The notes beneath the pieces were generated by a model. The model was not told the DNA's origin. It searched no databases and saw only the letters and a list, made by a program, of their open reading frames with translations. This document shows, piece by piece, positions 1-9,381 of a stretch of 48,511 nucleotides of DNA (position 1 is its first letter; each line of letters begins with the position of its first letter). This DNA is from Paludibacteraceae bacterium (GTDB lineage Bacteria; Bacteroidota; Bacteroidia; Bacteroidales; Paludibacteraceae): positions 1 to 48,511 of the forward strand of contig JAFSXJ010000075.1 in the NCBI GenBank assembly GCA_017444065.1. Direction: 5' to 3'. The translations under genes were made by a program, and so were the position numbers.

Positions 1-516
1 AACGTTATCCACAAGTCCGTAGGTGCCATCAGCGACAGCGATGTCATGCTGGCTGCGGCGTCCGACGCTATCATCATAGGCTTCAACGTCCGTCCGACCG
101 GTACGGCGAAGAAGATGGCGGAGCAGGAGGAAGTGGATATACGCGTTTACTCCATTATCTATGACGCTATCGAGGAGGTGAAGGCTGCTATGGAGGGCAT
201 GCTTTCGCCGGAGATCAAGGAGGAGGTTACCGCCACGCTGGAGATCCTGCAGACCTTCCATATCTCCAAGGTCGGCACTATCGCCGGCTGTCTGGTGCGT
301 GAAGGCAAGATCAAACGCGGCAACAAGGTGCGCGTCATTCGTGACGGCATCGTTATCAAGACCGCCGAGCTGGCTTCGCTCAAGCACGGCAAGGATGATA
401 TCAAGGAGGCAGGCGTCAATACCGAGTGCGGCTTGAGCCTGAAGGCTTACGACGACCTGAAAGAGGGTGATATACTTGAGGCATTCGAGGAGATTGAGGT
501 AGCCAAATCGCTGTAA
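1..516 (+). CDS. infB: Translation initiation factor IF-2, C-terminal part (5' end outside window)
   Basis: The reading frame is open from base 1, so the gene is cut by the window edge and only about 171 C-terminal residues are seen. They match the last domains of IF-2, the GTPase that brings fMet-tRNA to the 30S subunit. The segment around '[14 protein letters not shown]' is typical of the domain III/IV linker, and '[19 protein letters not shown]' is the usual helix that follows. The end ('[17 protein letters not shown]', then a G-D-I-L-E-A-F-E stretch) is the beta-barrel domain that binds the fMet-tRNA acceptor end. The stop codon is one base before the start of the next gene, so the two are probably co-transcribed. 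The first internal ATG at 46 is not the real start. Confidence 0.95.
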   Translation, partial: NVIHKSVGAISDSDVMLAAASDAIIIGFNVRPTGTAKKMAEQEEVDIRVYSIIYDAIEEVKAAMEGMLSPEIKEEVTATLEILQTFHISKVGTIAGCLVREGKIKRGNKVRVIRDGIVIKTAELASLKHGKDDIKEAGVNTECGLSLKAYDDLKEGDILEAFEEIEVAKSL

Positions 517-517
517 T

Positions 518-1654
518 ATGGCACGTCTTCGTTCATTAGACGTATTGAGGGGTATAACCATCGCAGGAATGATTCTTGTGAACAACCCCGGCACTTGGGC
601 GCATATCTATGCGCCCTTGCGTCATGCTGCGTGGAACGGTTGCACGCCCACCGACCTGGTCTTTCCGTTCTTTATGTTCGTGATGGGTGTGGCGATGTTC
701 ATCTCGTACCGCAAGTACGATTACACGCTGACGGGCAAGAGTGCCGGTCACCTCATCTACCGCTCGCTGATGCTGGTGCTGATAGGCTGGGCGATTGGCT
801 GGTTCGGTATCTTCTGCCGTACGTTGTCCGGTGGCGGCGAGTTCGTCGATGCCATCTGGAACAACCCGATAGCCAGGCTCCGTTACATGGGCGTGCTGCC
901 CCGGTTAGGCTGGGTGAGCCTGCTGGCCGGACTGCTACTGATGCTGCTCAAGCCCAAACGTGCGCCGTACGTATCGGTTGTGCTGCTGGTCATCTATTGC
1001 ATCATCATCGGTGTGACGGGAAGCTTCGACCTGACGGAGGACAATATTATTGCCCGTGTTGACAAGGCGGTGCTGGGCGAGGCGCACATGTACCATCTGG
1101 GCGGCATAGCGTTCGACCCCGAGGGCATAGTATCAACTATCCCGTGCGTGGCGCACTGCTTGTTGGGTTGCTGGGTAGGCAAGTTGATTTGCGAGGTTGA
1201 TAACTTGAGCGGCAAGGTCATTCGCGTGATGCTGTTCGGGGCAATCAGCCTGATGACGGGCTTCCTGCTTGATTATGCGTTCCCAATCAACAAGAGTTTG
1301 TGGTCGGCATCTTATGTGCTGGTTACCTGTGGTCTGGCGTCGCTGCTGTTGGGTGTGCTGATATGGCTGATTGACATATACGGCAAGTCGAAGTGGTTCG
1401 TGCCGTTCGAGAGTTTCGGCGTCAATCCGATGTTCCTGTTTGTGCTGAGCGGTGTGCTTGCCATAATTATGGCGAATATCCGGTTTGAGGTTGGCGGCGA
1501 CATGTATTCCGTCTGGGGCTTCTTCTACAAACGGTTGATGCAGCCCGTGTTCGGTGACACAGGCGGTTCGTTGGCTTGTGCGCTGCTGTACGATGCGTTG
1601 CTCTGGTGCATCGCTTATCCGCTCTACCGCAAAAAGATATACATTAAGATATAA
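518..1654 (+). CDS. Membrane acyltransferase-like protein (DUF5009 / heparan-alpha-glucosaminide N-acetyltransferase family)
   Basis: A 378-residue protein with about ten hydrophobic segments, so an inner-membrane protein. The N-terminus 'RSLDVLRGITIAGMILVNN' and the following 'HAAWNGCTPTDLVFPFFMF' are the two hallmark blocks of the DUF5009/HGSNAT-like family. In human HGSNAT a loop histidine passes an acetyl group from cytosolic acetyl-CoA to glucosamine on the other side of the membrane; the His before A-W-N-G is the candidate here. In Bacteroidota these proteins are usually linked to amino-sugar or glycan use, but no glycan genes are adjacent. It starts one base after infB ends, with ribF 23 bp downstream. 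The family call is firm; the substrate is unknown. Confidence 0.85.
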   Translation: MARLRSLDVLRGITIAGMILVNNPGTWAHIYAPLRHAAWNGCTPTDLVFPFFMFVMGVAMFISYRKYDYTLTGKSAGHLIYRSLMLVLIGWAIGWFGIFCRTLSGGGEFVDAIWNNPIARLRYMGVLPRLGWVSLLAGLLLMLLKPKRAPYVSVVLLVIYCIIIGVTGSFDLTEDNIIARVDKAVLGEAHMYHLGGIAFDPEGIVSTIPCVAHCLLGCWVGKLICEVDNLSGKVIRVMLFGAISLMTGFLLDYAFPINKSLWSASYVLVTCGLASLLLGVLIWLIDIYGKSKWFVPFESFGVNPMFLFVLSGVLAIIMANIRFEVGGDMYSVWGFFYKRLMQPVFGDTGGSLACALLYDALLWCIAYPLYRKKIYIKI

Positions 1655-1677
1655 GGCTTTCAGTTTCACCAATAGCA

Positions 1678-2583
1678 ATGCCGGCTATAGCGACAATAGG
1701 GTTCTTCGATGGCGTCCATAAGGGACATCACTACTTGTTTGAGCAGTTGCGTCGCTATGCCGCGGAGTACGACGAGCGCCCGCTAATCTTCACCTTTCTC
1801 CAGCACCCGCGAACGGTGCTTGCCAAGCTGCAGGGGAATGATGACTTCTGCCCCTCGCTGCTGACCACGACCGACGAACGCGAACAGTTGCTCGGGCAGT
1901 TCGGTGACGTACATTTCTTCGACTTTGCCGAGGTGCAACCGCTCACCGCAGCGCAGTTTCTCGACTATCTTGCCGACCGCTGGAAAGTCAGGCATCTGCT
2001 GATGGGGTATAACCACCGTTTCGGCTCTGACGGAAGGCTGACGGACGAGCAGTATGCCGCTATCGCCCGGCAGGTAGGAATCCGTATTCTTCGCGCCGAT
2101 TCGTATGGCGAAGACGGGCTGAAGCCTTCCTCGACTGTCATTCGCAACCTGCTCGTGCGAGGAGATATAGCAGCTGCGAACCGCTTGTTGGGCTACGAAT
2201 ATATGCTGACCGGCAGAGTAGTGCACGGACGAATGATAGGCCGGCAGATTGGTTTTCCTACGGCGAACATCGTCCCTGCTCCTGACAAGCTCATCCCCAC
2301 ATCAGGTGTGTATAAAGCGGTCGTTTCTGCCAATGGCCAACAGCTAATGGCTAACGGCCTCATCAACGCTCAGGCGTTAGTGAATATTGGAACGAACCCC
2401 ACCGTCGGCAACACGCATCAGACTATTGAGGTGCACATCCCCGACTTCAGCGGCGACCTGTACAACCAATCCATCACGTTGCACTTCACCGAGCGCCTGC
2501 GCGAAGAACGGCGCTTTGATTCGCTTGATGACCTGCGCAAGCAGATTCAATGCGACCTTGCTGCCCTTCATCCGAATCAATGA
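1678..2583 (+). CDS. ribF: Bifunctional riboflavin kinase / FAD synthetase RibF
   Basis: A 301-residue cytosolic enzyme that phosphorylates riboflavin to FMN and adenylates FMN to FAD. The N-terminal nucleotidyltransferase shows 'GFFDGVHKGHHYLF' (HxGH-type motif) at once. The flavokinase half begins near residue 180 with 'GRVVHGRMIGRQIGFPTANI', followed by 'VNIGTNPTVG' and the E-V-H-I-P-D-F pattern that carries the catalytic acid. Both halves look intact. The N-terminus is about 10-15 residues shorter than in many RibF proteins, where a short strand precedes the GFFDGVH block. The frame stays open upstream but has no obvious nearby ATG, so 1678 is kept. It lies in the infB-acyltransferase-ribF run. 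Confidence 0.95.
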   Translation: MPAIATIGFFDGVHKGHHYLFEQLRRYAAEYDERPLIFTFLQHPRTVLAKLQGNDDFCPSLLTTTDEREQLLGQFGDVHFFDFAEVQPLTAAQFLDYLADRWKVRHLLMGYNHRFGSDGRLTDEQYAAIARQVGIRILRADSYGEDGLKPSSTVIRNLLVRGDIAAANRLLGYEYMLTGRVVHGRMIGRQIGFPTANIVPAPDKLIPTSGVYKAVVSANGQQLMANGLINAQALVNIGTNPTVGNTHQTIEVHIPDFSGDLYNQSITLHFTERLREERRFDSLDDLRKQIQCDLAALHPNQ

Positions 2584-2608
2584 TATTGAGCATTGGCAAT
2601 CTTCCTTA

Positions 2609-3403
2609 ATGCGAATAAATAGAATTATATACATATTACCACTTGCCAGTCTGTTGCTTTTGGCGTCATGTAGTGTGAAAAAGAATTTGACACCCCTTAC
2701 GGCGGAAGAATCACAGGCAATGAATGAGCGTCAGAAATCGGACACCTTGCCTGATTTTCTGCAACCGTTTGCCGGTGACAGCACCATCCATATCAACTAT
2801 GCGTATGGCATCCCGTTCATCATTGATGACAGCGTGCCGATGCTCCTGCCACCCATAGACAAGGAGCCGAAAGGGTATGTTAGCAGTCAGACATATAATG
2901 AACCTAATAGAGGTGGCGGAGCAAATAGGTATGGAGATCGGATTTCCGCTTGTGGAATAAAGAATCCTATAGATAGTCTTTTATGGCTTAATAAGTGTAT
3001 CAATGATTTGCCGGAATATATTGATAACCAGTTTTTTCCCATAACCCACCGTATATCTTTTTTTGTCCAATTATACAAAGTGAAAGATTCGGCTGATATA
3101 ATATTATTCTCGGTTGCATTCTTTCCGGATTGGGAATGTCATTCAGAAGAGATAACTCTGATGCAAATATCAGTCTTATATGCTTTTGATTGCGAGGGAA
3201 ATTTACTATCAAAATCTAATTACTACGAACCTATCAAATTTAACCATGGTAGACGGAGTGGTGAATTAAACAAAAAAAATCCCAATACAGAAAGGATGTT
3301 ATCCCTTCTTAACCAAAAAAGTCGAAGATACAGGCTGTTCTTATGGGATTTTTACAAGAAGCCCTCAGAATCTGTGTATCCATGCTTTTCAATATTTTAT
3401 TGA
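2609..3403 (+). CDS. Hypothetical lipoprotein
   Basis: About 264 residues, starting with 'MRINRIIYILPLASLLLLASCSVKK', a signal peptide with a lipobox (L-A-S-C), so it is probably an outer- or inner-membrane lipoprotein. The frame is open much further upstream (to 2387 and beyond), but that stretch lies inside ribF and encodes no signal sequence; the ATG at 2609 is clearly better. I recognise no domain. The first ~90 codons have the GC-rich composition of the neighbours, while from about 2880 the gene becomes AT-rich like the metalloprotease gene that follows 17 bp later. It may be a companion of that protease; there is no evidence beyond adjacency and shared composition. Confidence 0.75.
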   Translation: MRINRIIYILPLASLLLLASCSVKKNLTPLTAEESQAMNERQKSDTLPDFLQPFAGDSTIHINYAYGIPFIIDDSVPMLLPPIDKEPKGYVSSQTYNEPNRGGGANRYGDRISACGIKNPIDSLLWLNKCINDLPEYIDNQFFPITHRISFFVQLYKVKDSADIILFSVAFFPDWECHSEEITLMQISVLYAFDCEGNLLSKSNYYEPIKFNHGRRSGELNKKNPNTERMLSLLNQKSRRYRLFLWDFYKKPSESVYPCFSIFY

Positions 3404-3420
3404 TTCAAAAAATTCTACAA

Positions 3421-5892
3421 ATGAAAAAAAATCTTATTGTTATTAGTTGTGTTCTTTTCTTGAATAATCTGGTATTTGCCGATCCGGCATGGCCTGACTC
3501 TGTACTGGTGCATCAACCCGATGGAACTGATTTATGGGTGTTTGATAGAGGGGATGAATACTGTCATTGGGTGGAATCGACAGACGGATATGTAATTTTA
3601 AAGAATGCAGACGGTGTATTTGAGTATGCAACGGTTAGTGATGCGCAAATAGAGCCATCAGGAAGAAAAGTTAACAACCTACAGAGTAAAAGTATTTCCG
3701 AAATTTATTTTGCAAAAAGGCAAAGAAATATTGTGCAAGATGTAATAAATACGCAGCATAGAAAATCGCGTAGAAATGTACTCCAAAATAGGACACCAAA
3801 TGTGCCCTCTTCTCCTGTTGTCGGAATTTTTAAAGTTCTTACAATCTTAGTTGATTTTCCTGATAAACCATTTACATATTCTGTTGATGACTTTGATGCA
3901 TTAATGAATGAAGTTGGCTATTCTGAAAATGGTAATGCCGGTAGTGTTCGTGATTACTATTTTGAAAATTCGTACGGACAACTAACTATACAAAGTAGTG
4001 TAATTGGTCCTTATACGGCTACGCAGCAAAGTTCTAACTATGTATATTCACAAGGTGGGAATGCGACAAATGCTGCAAATTTAGTCCAAGAGGCTATAAA
4101 TTGGGCTGATAATCAAGGGGTAGATTTTAGTATGTATGATGGTAATAATGATGGCTATGTAGATTGTGTCCATATCATTTATGCTGGTAACCGTTATTCT
4201 TCAGGTGGATCTGGGATAATATGGCCCTTTAATTCGAAATTTATTACACCTATAGAGAAAGACGGAAAAAATATATCTGAATTTATTATGACACCAGAAA
4301 AGATAGGGACTAACGAATCCGATATGACTACAATAGGGGTTATTTGTCATGAGTTAGGACATGTCTTTGGCGCTCCGGATTTTTACCCCGTAGGAATTTC
4401 TTCCCCTACTAAAGATTCATTGGGAACAGGCATGTGGGATGTTATGGCGGATGGTTCGAGTAACCTTTCAGGTCAAATGCCATCACATCATAATCCGTTC
4501 ACTAAAACGTGTATATATGGTTGGACAACTCCTAATATTATTAGTGCAGAAGAAAATAATTCTATTTACAACATACCTGCTTCAACTATTGATTCCAATG
4601 CTATATATAAATTTTCTACGAATACAGATGGTGAATATTATCTGTTAGAAAATAGACAAAAACAATCTTTTGATAGTGGATTATTATATGAGGGACTGCT
4701 AATCTATCACATATTAGCAGACATCATGGATTCATTGCCGTATAACTCAATAAATAACACGTTACCACAAAGTTGTTATTTGGTTAATCCATCTTCTAAA
4801 CTAATATTGCCAAATGATACTATATCTTCATATGGTCCAACATATAGGAACATTTTCACATATAATGATCCATCTTATTGGCAAGATAACATCTTCTTCA
4901 CCTCCCAAACAACTCCCGGTTCGGTAGGTTGGGATAGTGTGCCGACTGGTGTGGATATTTGCTTTATCCAGCATGACGGCAATAATATGAAGTTCGTTGT
5001 GAATCCTCAAATCGAAGGACCGACATATGTTTGTGATTCGACATATTATTATGTCCGTAATCTCCCGGAAGGTGCGACCGTACATTGGACTGGAGTTATG
5101 GGGGCACCGAATTTTATATCTATACTGGGCACTGCGGATGCTGATTCTGCCCTATTTGGATACCCTGTCCTTACCCCAATGGTTCCTTCAGATACAATTA
5201 TGACTATCAACCCGAATATTCCTAATTGGCATTTTGACCCGCCTGAACCGGGAGAGCCTGCTATTAATAATACAACAATGACGATAACGGCTATAGTATC
5301 CTATGCGGGGCGCTCTTATACCATGCAAAAGTTGGTATATGCCTCTGATTTAGGAACGCCACGAGTGCAAGTCAGTGATACTGCAACCAGATGGAAACGA
5401 AACACGCCGCGTACTTTTACTATAACGAATTGTGAGGAAACACCGGATTCATTGTTGATTTGGGCAGTATTTCGAACTTTTATTACTCCCCAACTTGAGT
5501 ACCTATCGTCAGGAAGATCGATGACATATACACCAACAATTACAGGCTCTTATACGGTAATAGCAACCAATGTAAATTTGCAATGTGGAATCGAATCTTC
5601 GTCAATGGATTATGTCGTATATAGCCGCAGGAACATGCATGCACTTGTGACTAACGGTTTTCTTCAATTGGATATTTTGGATGAACATGAAGTAGAACAA
5701 GAGTTCCATCAATGGGAAAGTAATACCTATTCTGTAGACTTGTGGCATCCTATATATGGACTTATGAATTCCTATAAATTACGGAGTGCAACAGAACAAA
5801 TTGATACGAAAGGATTGCCTATGGGAGTGTATATAATCGTTCTAAAAGAAAATGGCACGATTATTGCTAATACCAAAGTGTTGATTAAATAG
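3421..5892 (+). CDS. Secreted M6-type zinc metalloprotease with T9SS-like C-terminal domain
   Basis: 823 residues from the ATG at 3421; an in-frame ATG at 3343 exists, but only 3421 gives a signal peptide ('MKKNLIVISCVLFLNNLVFA'). The catalytic centre is H310-E-L-G-H314, followed by G-A-P-D320 and F-Y-P, which fits the immune-inhibitor-A-like M6 pattern HExGH..GxPDxY. A typical downstream block follows ('GTGMWDVMADGS', then P-S-H-H and C-I-Y-G-W). Late residues form beta-rich repeats. The last ~25, 'GLPMGVYIIVLKENGTI' plus a K-V-L-I-K end, resemble a type A T9SS sorting domain, suggesting export across the outer membrane. The gene is clearly AT-rich relative to its flanks, a possible sign of transfer. 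Substrate unknown. Confidence 0.88.
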   Translation: MKKNLIVISCVLFLNNLVFADPAWPDSVLVHQPDGTDLWVFDRGDEYCHWVESTDGYVILKNADGVFEYATVSDAQIEPSGRKVNNLQSKSISEIYFAKRQRNIVQDVINTQHRKSRRNVLQNRTPNVPSSPVVGIFKVLTILVDFPDKPFTYSVDDFDALMNEVGYSENGNAGSVRDYYFENSYGQLTIQSSVIGPYTATQQSSNYVYSQGGNATNAANLVQEAINWADNQGVDFSMYDGNNDGYVDCVHIIYAGNRYSSGGSGIIWPFNSKFITPIEKDGKNISEFIMTPEKIGTNESDMTTIGVICHELGHVFGAPDFYPVGISSPTKDSLGTGMWDVMADGSSNLSGQMPSHHNPFTKTCIYGWTTPNIISAEENNSIYNIPASTIDSNAIYKFSTNTDGEYYLLENRQKQSFDSGLLYEGLLIYHILADIMDSLPYNSINNTLPQSCYLVNPSSKLILPNDTISSYGPTYRNIFTYNDPSYWQDNIFFTSQTTPGSVGWDSVPTGVDICFIQHDGNNMKFVVNPQIEGPTYVCDSTYYYVRNLPEGATVHWTGVMGAPNFISILGTADADSALFGYPVLTPMVPSDTIMTINPNIPNWHFDPPEPGEPAINNTTMTITAIVSYAGRSYTMQKLVYASDLGTPRVQVSDTATRWKRNTPRTFTITNCEETPDSLLIWAVFRTFITPQLEYLSSGRSMTYTPTITGSYTVIATNVNLQCGIESSSMDYVVYSRRNMHALVTNGFLQLDILDEHEVEQEFHQWESNTYSVDLWHPIYGLMNSYKLRSATEQIDTKGLPMGVYIIVLKENGTIIANTKVLIK

Positions 5893-5901
5893 TGAACAAC
5901 A

Positions 5902-6252
5902 ATGAAAAAGTTCCTTCCCCTCTTGCTCCTCAGCCTCCTGTTGGTGGCATGCAACCCGTCGCAGACGGCGGTCGATGACCTGCAGAAGTTCACCGAACGG
6001 ATTGAGACGAAGTCTGAGCGCTGGTCGGATGCCGATTGGGACGACGCTCTGCTTCATTACTCCGAGCTCTGTCAGACCATCGAGCGCTATGACTATAACG
6101 ACAGCGTCCGTCATGAGATAGGCGAGCTCAAAGGTCGCTGCATGGCGCAGTTCTACAAGCACTCGTTTGACGATGCCACCAAGGGTATGCACGATGCTTT
6201 CATCGAGCTTGGCGGTGCTATCGAGGGGCTGCTCGACGGCTTGGGAAGATAG
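5902..6252 (+). CDS. Small hypothetical lipoprotein
   Basis: 116 residues with a clean lipoprotein signal 'MKKFLPLLLLSLLLVACNPSQ' (lipobox V-A-C). The mature part is short, acidic and helical (many E/D/K and aromatic residues), with no cysteines after the lipid anchor. It resembles small conserved helical lipoproteins common in Bacteroidales, but I cannot name the family with certainty. It begins 9 bp after the AT-rich metalloprotease gene and returns to the GC-rich composition of the chromosome, so it marks the downstream edge of that island. About 87 bp separate it from dut. Confidence 0.7.
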   Translation: MKKFLPLLLLSLLLVACNPSQTAVDDLQKFTERIETKSERWSDADWDDALLHYSELCQTIERYDYNDSVRHEIGELKGRCMAQFYKHSFDDATKGMHDAFIELGGAIEGLLDGLGR

Positions 6253-6339
6253 TATGCCTCGGAATGCTATTAAACCAATTAATTATTGTTTCGATGCAAG
6301 CAAAATAGATTCAACTGTTTAACTCTTTGCCCCAATAGT

Positions 6340-6774
6340 ATGAAACTCAAAATCATCAACAAAAGCAATAACCCCTTGCCGCGGTACGAGAGTGCTCTGG
6401 CAGCAGGGATGGATATACGTTGTAACATCGCAGAGCCTCTGACGCTGCAACCGATGGAGCGCAGGCTTGTGCCGACGGGTCTCTATATCGAACTGCCGGC
6501 AGGATACGAGGCGCAGATACGTCCGCGCAGCGGCATGGCGCTGAAGCGCGGGCTGACGGTGCTGAACACCCCGGGAACGATCGATGCCGATTATCGCGGC
6601 GAGGTAGGGGTGATTCTCGTTAACCTCAGCGGCCAAGCCCAGACGATTGAGCCCGGCGAGCGCATCTGTCAGATGGTGATTGCCCGCCACGAGCAGCCGA
6701 CGATAGTGGAAGTGACCGAACTGAGCGACACCGAGCGCGGTGCCGGAGGATTCGGACATTCCGGGAGAAAATGA
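6340..6774 (+). CDS. dut: dUTP diphosphatase
   Basis: 144 residues, the normal size for trimeric dUTPase, which hydrolyses dUTP to dUMP and PPi, keeping uracil out of DNA and feeding thymidylate synthesis. All five signature motifs are present: A-A-G-M-D-I; '[12 protein letters not shown]'; '[18 protein letters not shown]' with the catalytic Asp; 'GERICQMVI'; and the glycine-rich '[10 protein letters not shown]' lid near the end. The ATG at 6340 (M-K-L-K-I-I-N) is preferred over the upstream in-frame ATG at 6286, which would add a family-atypical leader. The stop overlaps the next start (ATGA), so translation is probably coupled to the TPR/retropepsin genes. Confidence 0.96.
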   Translation: MKLKIINKSNNPLPRYESALAAGMDIRCNIAEPLTLQPMERRLVPTGLYIELPAGYEAQIRPRSGMALKRGLTVLNTPGTIDADYRGEVGVILVNLSGQAQTIEPGERICQMVIARHEQPTIVEVTELSDTERGAGGFGHSGRK

Positions 6775-7718
6775 TGTTGTATGCGATAAGATACATAGTG
6801 CTGATATGCTGTAGCTTATTTGCGATGGTTTGTGCAGCTGCTTCGAATAAGGGGAAGCCGCTATCAAGTACCATGTATGCGCAGCATGTCCAGAAACACC
6901 CCGGTGATAGTGAGATGTATTGTCAGTGGGTGGAGGCGTTGCTTGCTGAAGGCGACACGACGCAAGCAATCGAGCGCATAACGTACAGGTTGAAGTTCAA
7001 CGAGGGCGATATGTGCATGTTTCGTTGTAAGGCGCGTATAGCCTTGGCGCGTGGAAATAAGACGGAGGCTGTGCGGTCGATGTCCGATGCTATATTAGCA
7101 GGATGGATACCTGAATCCGGAGATACGTTACTGGAAGCCATAGCGGAGCGGTACGGAGAATCGCTTATTCTGCGTTTGGAGCTTGTGTCTCAACGGCATA
7201 AAACAAATACAGGACTATGGCGCTCGCGTGCCTCACTAGCTCTCGCGATGACTGACACGCTTCATGCACTGGAATACTACACGACGGCTCGGCAACTTGG
7301 CGACACAACGCTCAACGCAACTATTGCTGCCTTGCAACCGGTCGTGGCGACGGACAGCAGTAATGTACGTTACTCTGTTACTCTTACACGAACCGTTGAT
7401 GCGTACGAAATGCAGGCTAAGTGCAACGGATTGCCGGTAAAGATCATAGTGGATACAACAGCTATTACGAACACAATCTCCGGCGTGGAGAGTATGTTCC
7501 TCCTGAAGAATGAGTATATTACGCAAAATGATATTATACAAGATTCGCAGGTATTGATGCGAAGTGTAGAGATTACGGAGCAGATTGTGCTGCACGATGT
7601 GCTGTTCTTCAATAAGAACGGTCAGGAAGCGCCAATCATCCTCTCACTCCACGTCTTCGAGCATCTTGGCAAACCAGTACTGAATACAAATAACAACACG
7701 ATAGATATTTACAAATAA
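6771..7718 (+). CDS. Exported TPR-like protein with degenerate retropepsin-like domain
   Basis: 315 residues with an N-terminal signal sequence ('[17 protein letters not shown]'). Residues ~35-195 are helical and TPR-like. The C-terminal ~110 residues align by eye with the aspartic-protease domain of the 669-residue protein two genes downstream: '[18 protein letters not shown]' matches that protein's 'GLSLYFVFDTGASDVSIS', F-L-L-K-N-E-Y-I-T matches F-M-L-R-N-G-Y-L-T, and '[13 protein letters not shown]' matches 'PLLLGQSVFRRFG'. The active-site triad reads D228-T-T instead of D-T-G, so catalysis is doubtful. It overlaps dut by 4 bp and abuts the next gene with no gap. Its role is unknown; it may be an inactive partner or a substrate-binding protein. 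Confidence 0.8.
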   Translation: MMLYAIRYIVLICCSLFAMVCAAASNKGKPLSSTMYAQHVQKHPGDSEMYCQWVEALLAEGDTTQAIERITYRLKFNEGDMCMFRCKARIALARGNKTEAVRSMSDAILAGWIPESGDTLLEAIAERYGESLILRLELVSQRHKTNTGLWRSRASLALAMTDTLHALEYYTTARQLGDTTLNATIAALQPVVATDSSNVRYSVTLTRTVDAYEMQAKCNGLPVKIIVDTTAITNTISGVESMFLLKNEYITQNDIIQDSQVLMRSVEITEQIVLHDVLFFNKNGQEAPIILSLHVFEHLGKPVLNTNNNTIDIYK

Positions 7719-9377
7719 ATGTTGAAGAAGATACTTTGGTTACTTTGGATTGCATTGTTCATTCCCCTAGCATTGTTCGCGCAGAATCCGGTCAGTTCGT
7801 ACAATGTCCGTCGGGGTATTGAGGCATGGCAGCAAGGCGATTATCAGGCTGCCTACGATGCACTTTCCTACGAGGTCGAGCATATCAATCCACAGAACGG
7901 TGTTGCTTATGCTATCCTTGCATTTGTGTGTCACGATGCCAAAGTACCGAGCAAAATGGTACGCAGTGCCAACCATGCAGTCAAGTATTTGCCCAACAGC
8001 GATCAACAACTCTTACCCGAAGTACTTATGCTGCTACATAGTTTCTATTGGGAGGCTGAAGATACCATCAAAGCAGAAGAATATCTCGCCAGAGCTTTGA
8101 AGGTTGATACAAAAAACGTCAAGACGTATATATACTACGATAAGTTCTACAGAAAACTCAAGCGTTACGACGATATGATTACTCTTGGCAAACGTGCCGA
8201 AAAAGAGATGCCTAAGAGTTCGCAAGGTAGCCAGATGCAATTTGAAGGATTCATGGCGAAGAAACAATACGATGAAGCCATGAAGGCGGCTGGCGATATA
8301 GCTCGCAAATACTCGAAAAGTAATGACCCGGAGAAGTATAAGTTGTATGCTCGTGAGTACTATATGCGCGCGCTCCTTGCGCAGAAGAAATACGACAAAG
8401 CCTTGCAGGAGGCTCTGCCGCTTGTGGATGCTCTTCATTCGAATAATGTGTTAAATACCATTATTACCATTGCTGACAGCACAGATTGGCAGGCGGTAAT
8501 TGACACGCTGTGCATCTACGAGCAAGAGTACGATCGTCAGCCATGGTGGGGAATCATGCGAGGGCAGATTTATCGTAATCAGCACCGCTATGCAGAAGCG
8601 TATGTAGAATTGTATCGGTGCATGCAGATACAGCAGATGCCCGATATGTGGCGTCACATGGGATATATTGCAAGCAATTATCTGGATGACCAGAAGCGTG
8701 CAATTGACTGCTTGGAACATTCTATACAACTCGATTCTTTGAATCCGGGCGTTCATGTGCTCTTGGGCGATGTGTATTACGAATGTAAGCTGTACGATAA
8801 AGCTATTGCTACCTTGGACAAAGCTAACCGACTTGCACCTGGGGAAACGGATGCCTATGTTTTACGTGCTCGGTGCATGCAGGAAACAGGACGCTACGAT
8901 GAAGCGATAGAAGACTTCTATAGCGCAATGACAGCCAACCCTCAACATGGGAACTTCTATTTCAGTATAGCCCGTGTTTACGGGATGAAAGGTGATACTG
9001 CGGCAATGCAAGAAGCCACAGAGCAAGGTATGAAACTTTACCGCCTGCGTCGTGACTCACTCGGTATGAACGAATATAGCAGTATTGGTGACTATGAAAG
9101 GGCATGTCAGGTGGCCAGAGAGAAATTGAGGCCAAACTCCACGAACAACTACCTCTACAATACAGCTTGCGTCTTCGCTCTTGCCGGACATATGGACGAA
9201 GCACTCAAATACCTTGAACAATCAATGGAGAAGGGCTTCAGCAATATGACGCATATCGAGCATGACGAGGATCTGGAGTCGCTACGCAATCATCCCAAAT
9301 ACAAGGAGCTGATTGCCAAATACACGGCTAAGAACCGCGAGATGCAACAGTATGTAATCGAACAAACGGCAAAATAA
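7719..9377 (+). CDS. Exported TPR-repeat protein
   Basis: 552 residues with a signal peptide ('LLWIALFIPLALFAQNP'), so periplasmic or surface exposed. The rest is almost entirely tetratricopeptide-like helix pairs, for example 'GIEAWQQGDYQAAYDALSY' near residue 30, 'GDVYYECKLYDKAIATLDKA' and 'ARCMQETGRYDEAIEDFYSA' in the second half. It lacks the retropepsin-like domain of its two neighbours but shares their architecture and orientation. The start is immediately after the previous stop, and the next gene begins 4 bp after its end, so the three TPR genes are surely one transcript. TPR proteins generally scaffold protein complexes; the partner here is unknown, with the neighbouring gene products the first candidates. 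Confidence 0.85.
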   Translation: MLKKILWLLWIALFIPLALFAQNPVSSYNVRRGIEAWQQGDYQAAYDALSYEVEHINPQNGVAYAILAFVCHDAKVPSKMVRSANHAVKYLPNSDQQLLPEVLMLLHSFYWEAEDTIKAEEYLARALKVDTKNVKTYIYYDKFYRKLKRYDDMITLGKRAEKEMPKSSQGSQMQFEGFMAKKQYDEAMKAAGDIARKYSKSNDPEKYKLYAREYYMRALLAQKKYDKALQEALPLVDALHSNNVLNTIITIADSTDWQAVIDTLCIYEQEYDRQPWWGIMRGQIYRNQHRYAEAYVELYRCMQIQQMPDMWRHMGYIASNYLDDQKRAIDCLEHSIQLDSLNPGVHVLLGDVYYECKLYDKAIATLDKANRLAPGETDAYVLRARCMQETGRYDEAIEDFYSAMTANPQHGNFYFSIARVYGMKGDTAAMQEATEQGMKLYRLRRDSLGMNEYSSIGDYERACQVAREKLRPNSTNNYLYNTACVFALAGHMDEALKYLEQSMEKGFSNMTHIEHDEDLESLRNHPKYKELIAKYTAKNREMQQYVIEQTAK

Positions 9378-9381
9378 GACA

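Noticed and set aside
2387-2608. Upstream in-frame extension of the lipoprotein gene
   Set aside because: This stretch lies within ribF in another frame, and the ATG at 2609 gives a proper lipoprotein signal.
6305-6339. TAACTCTTTG upstream of dut as a promoter
   Set aside because: The spacing within the element is wrong (TA-N4-TTTG) and no -33 TTTG is placed correctly.
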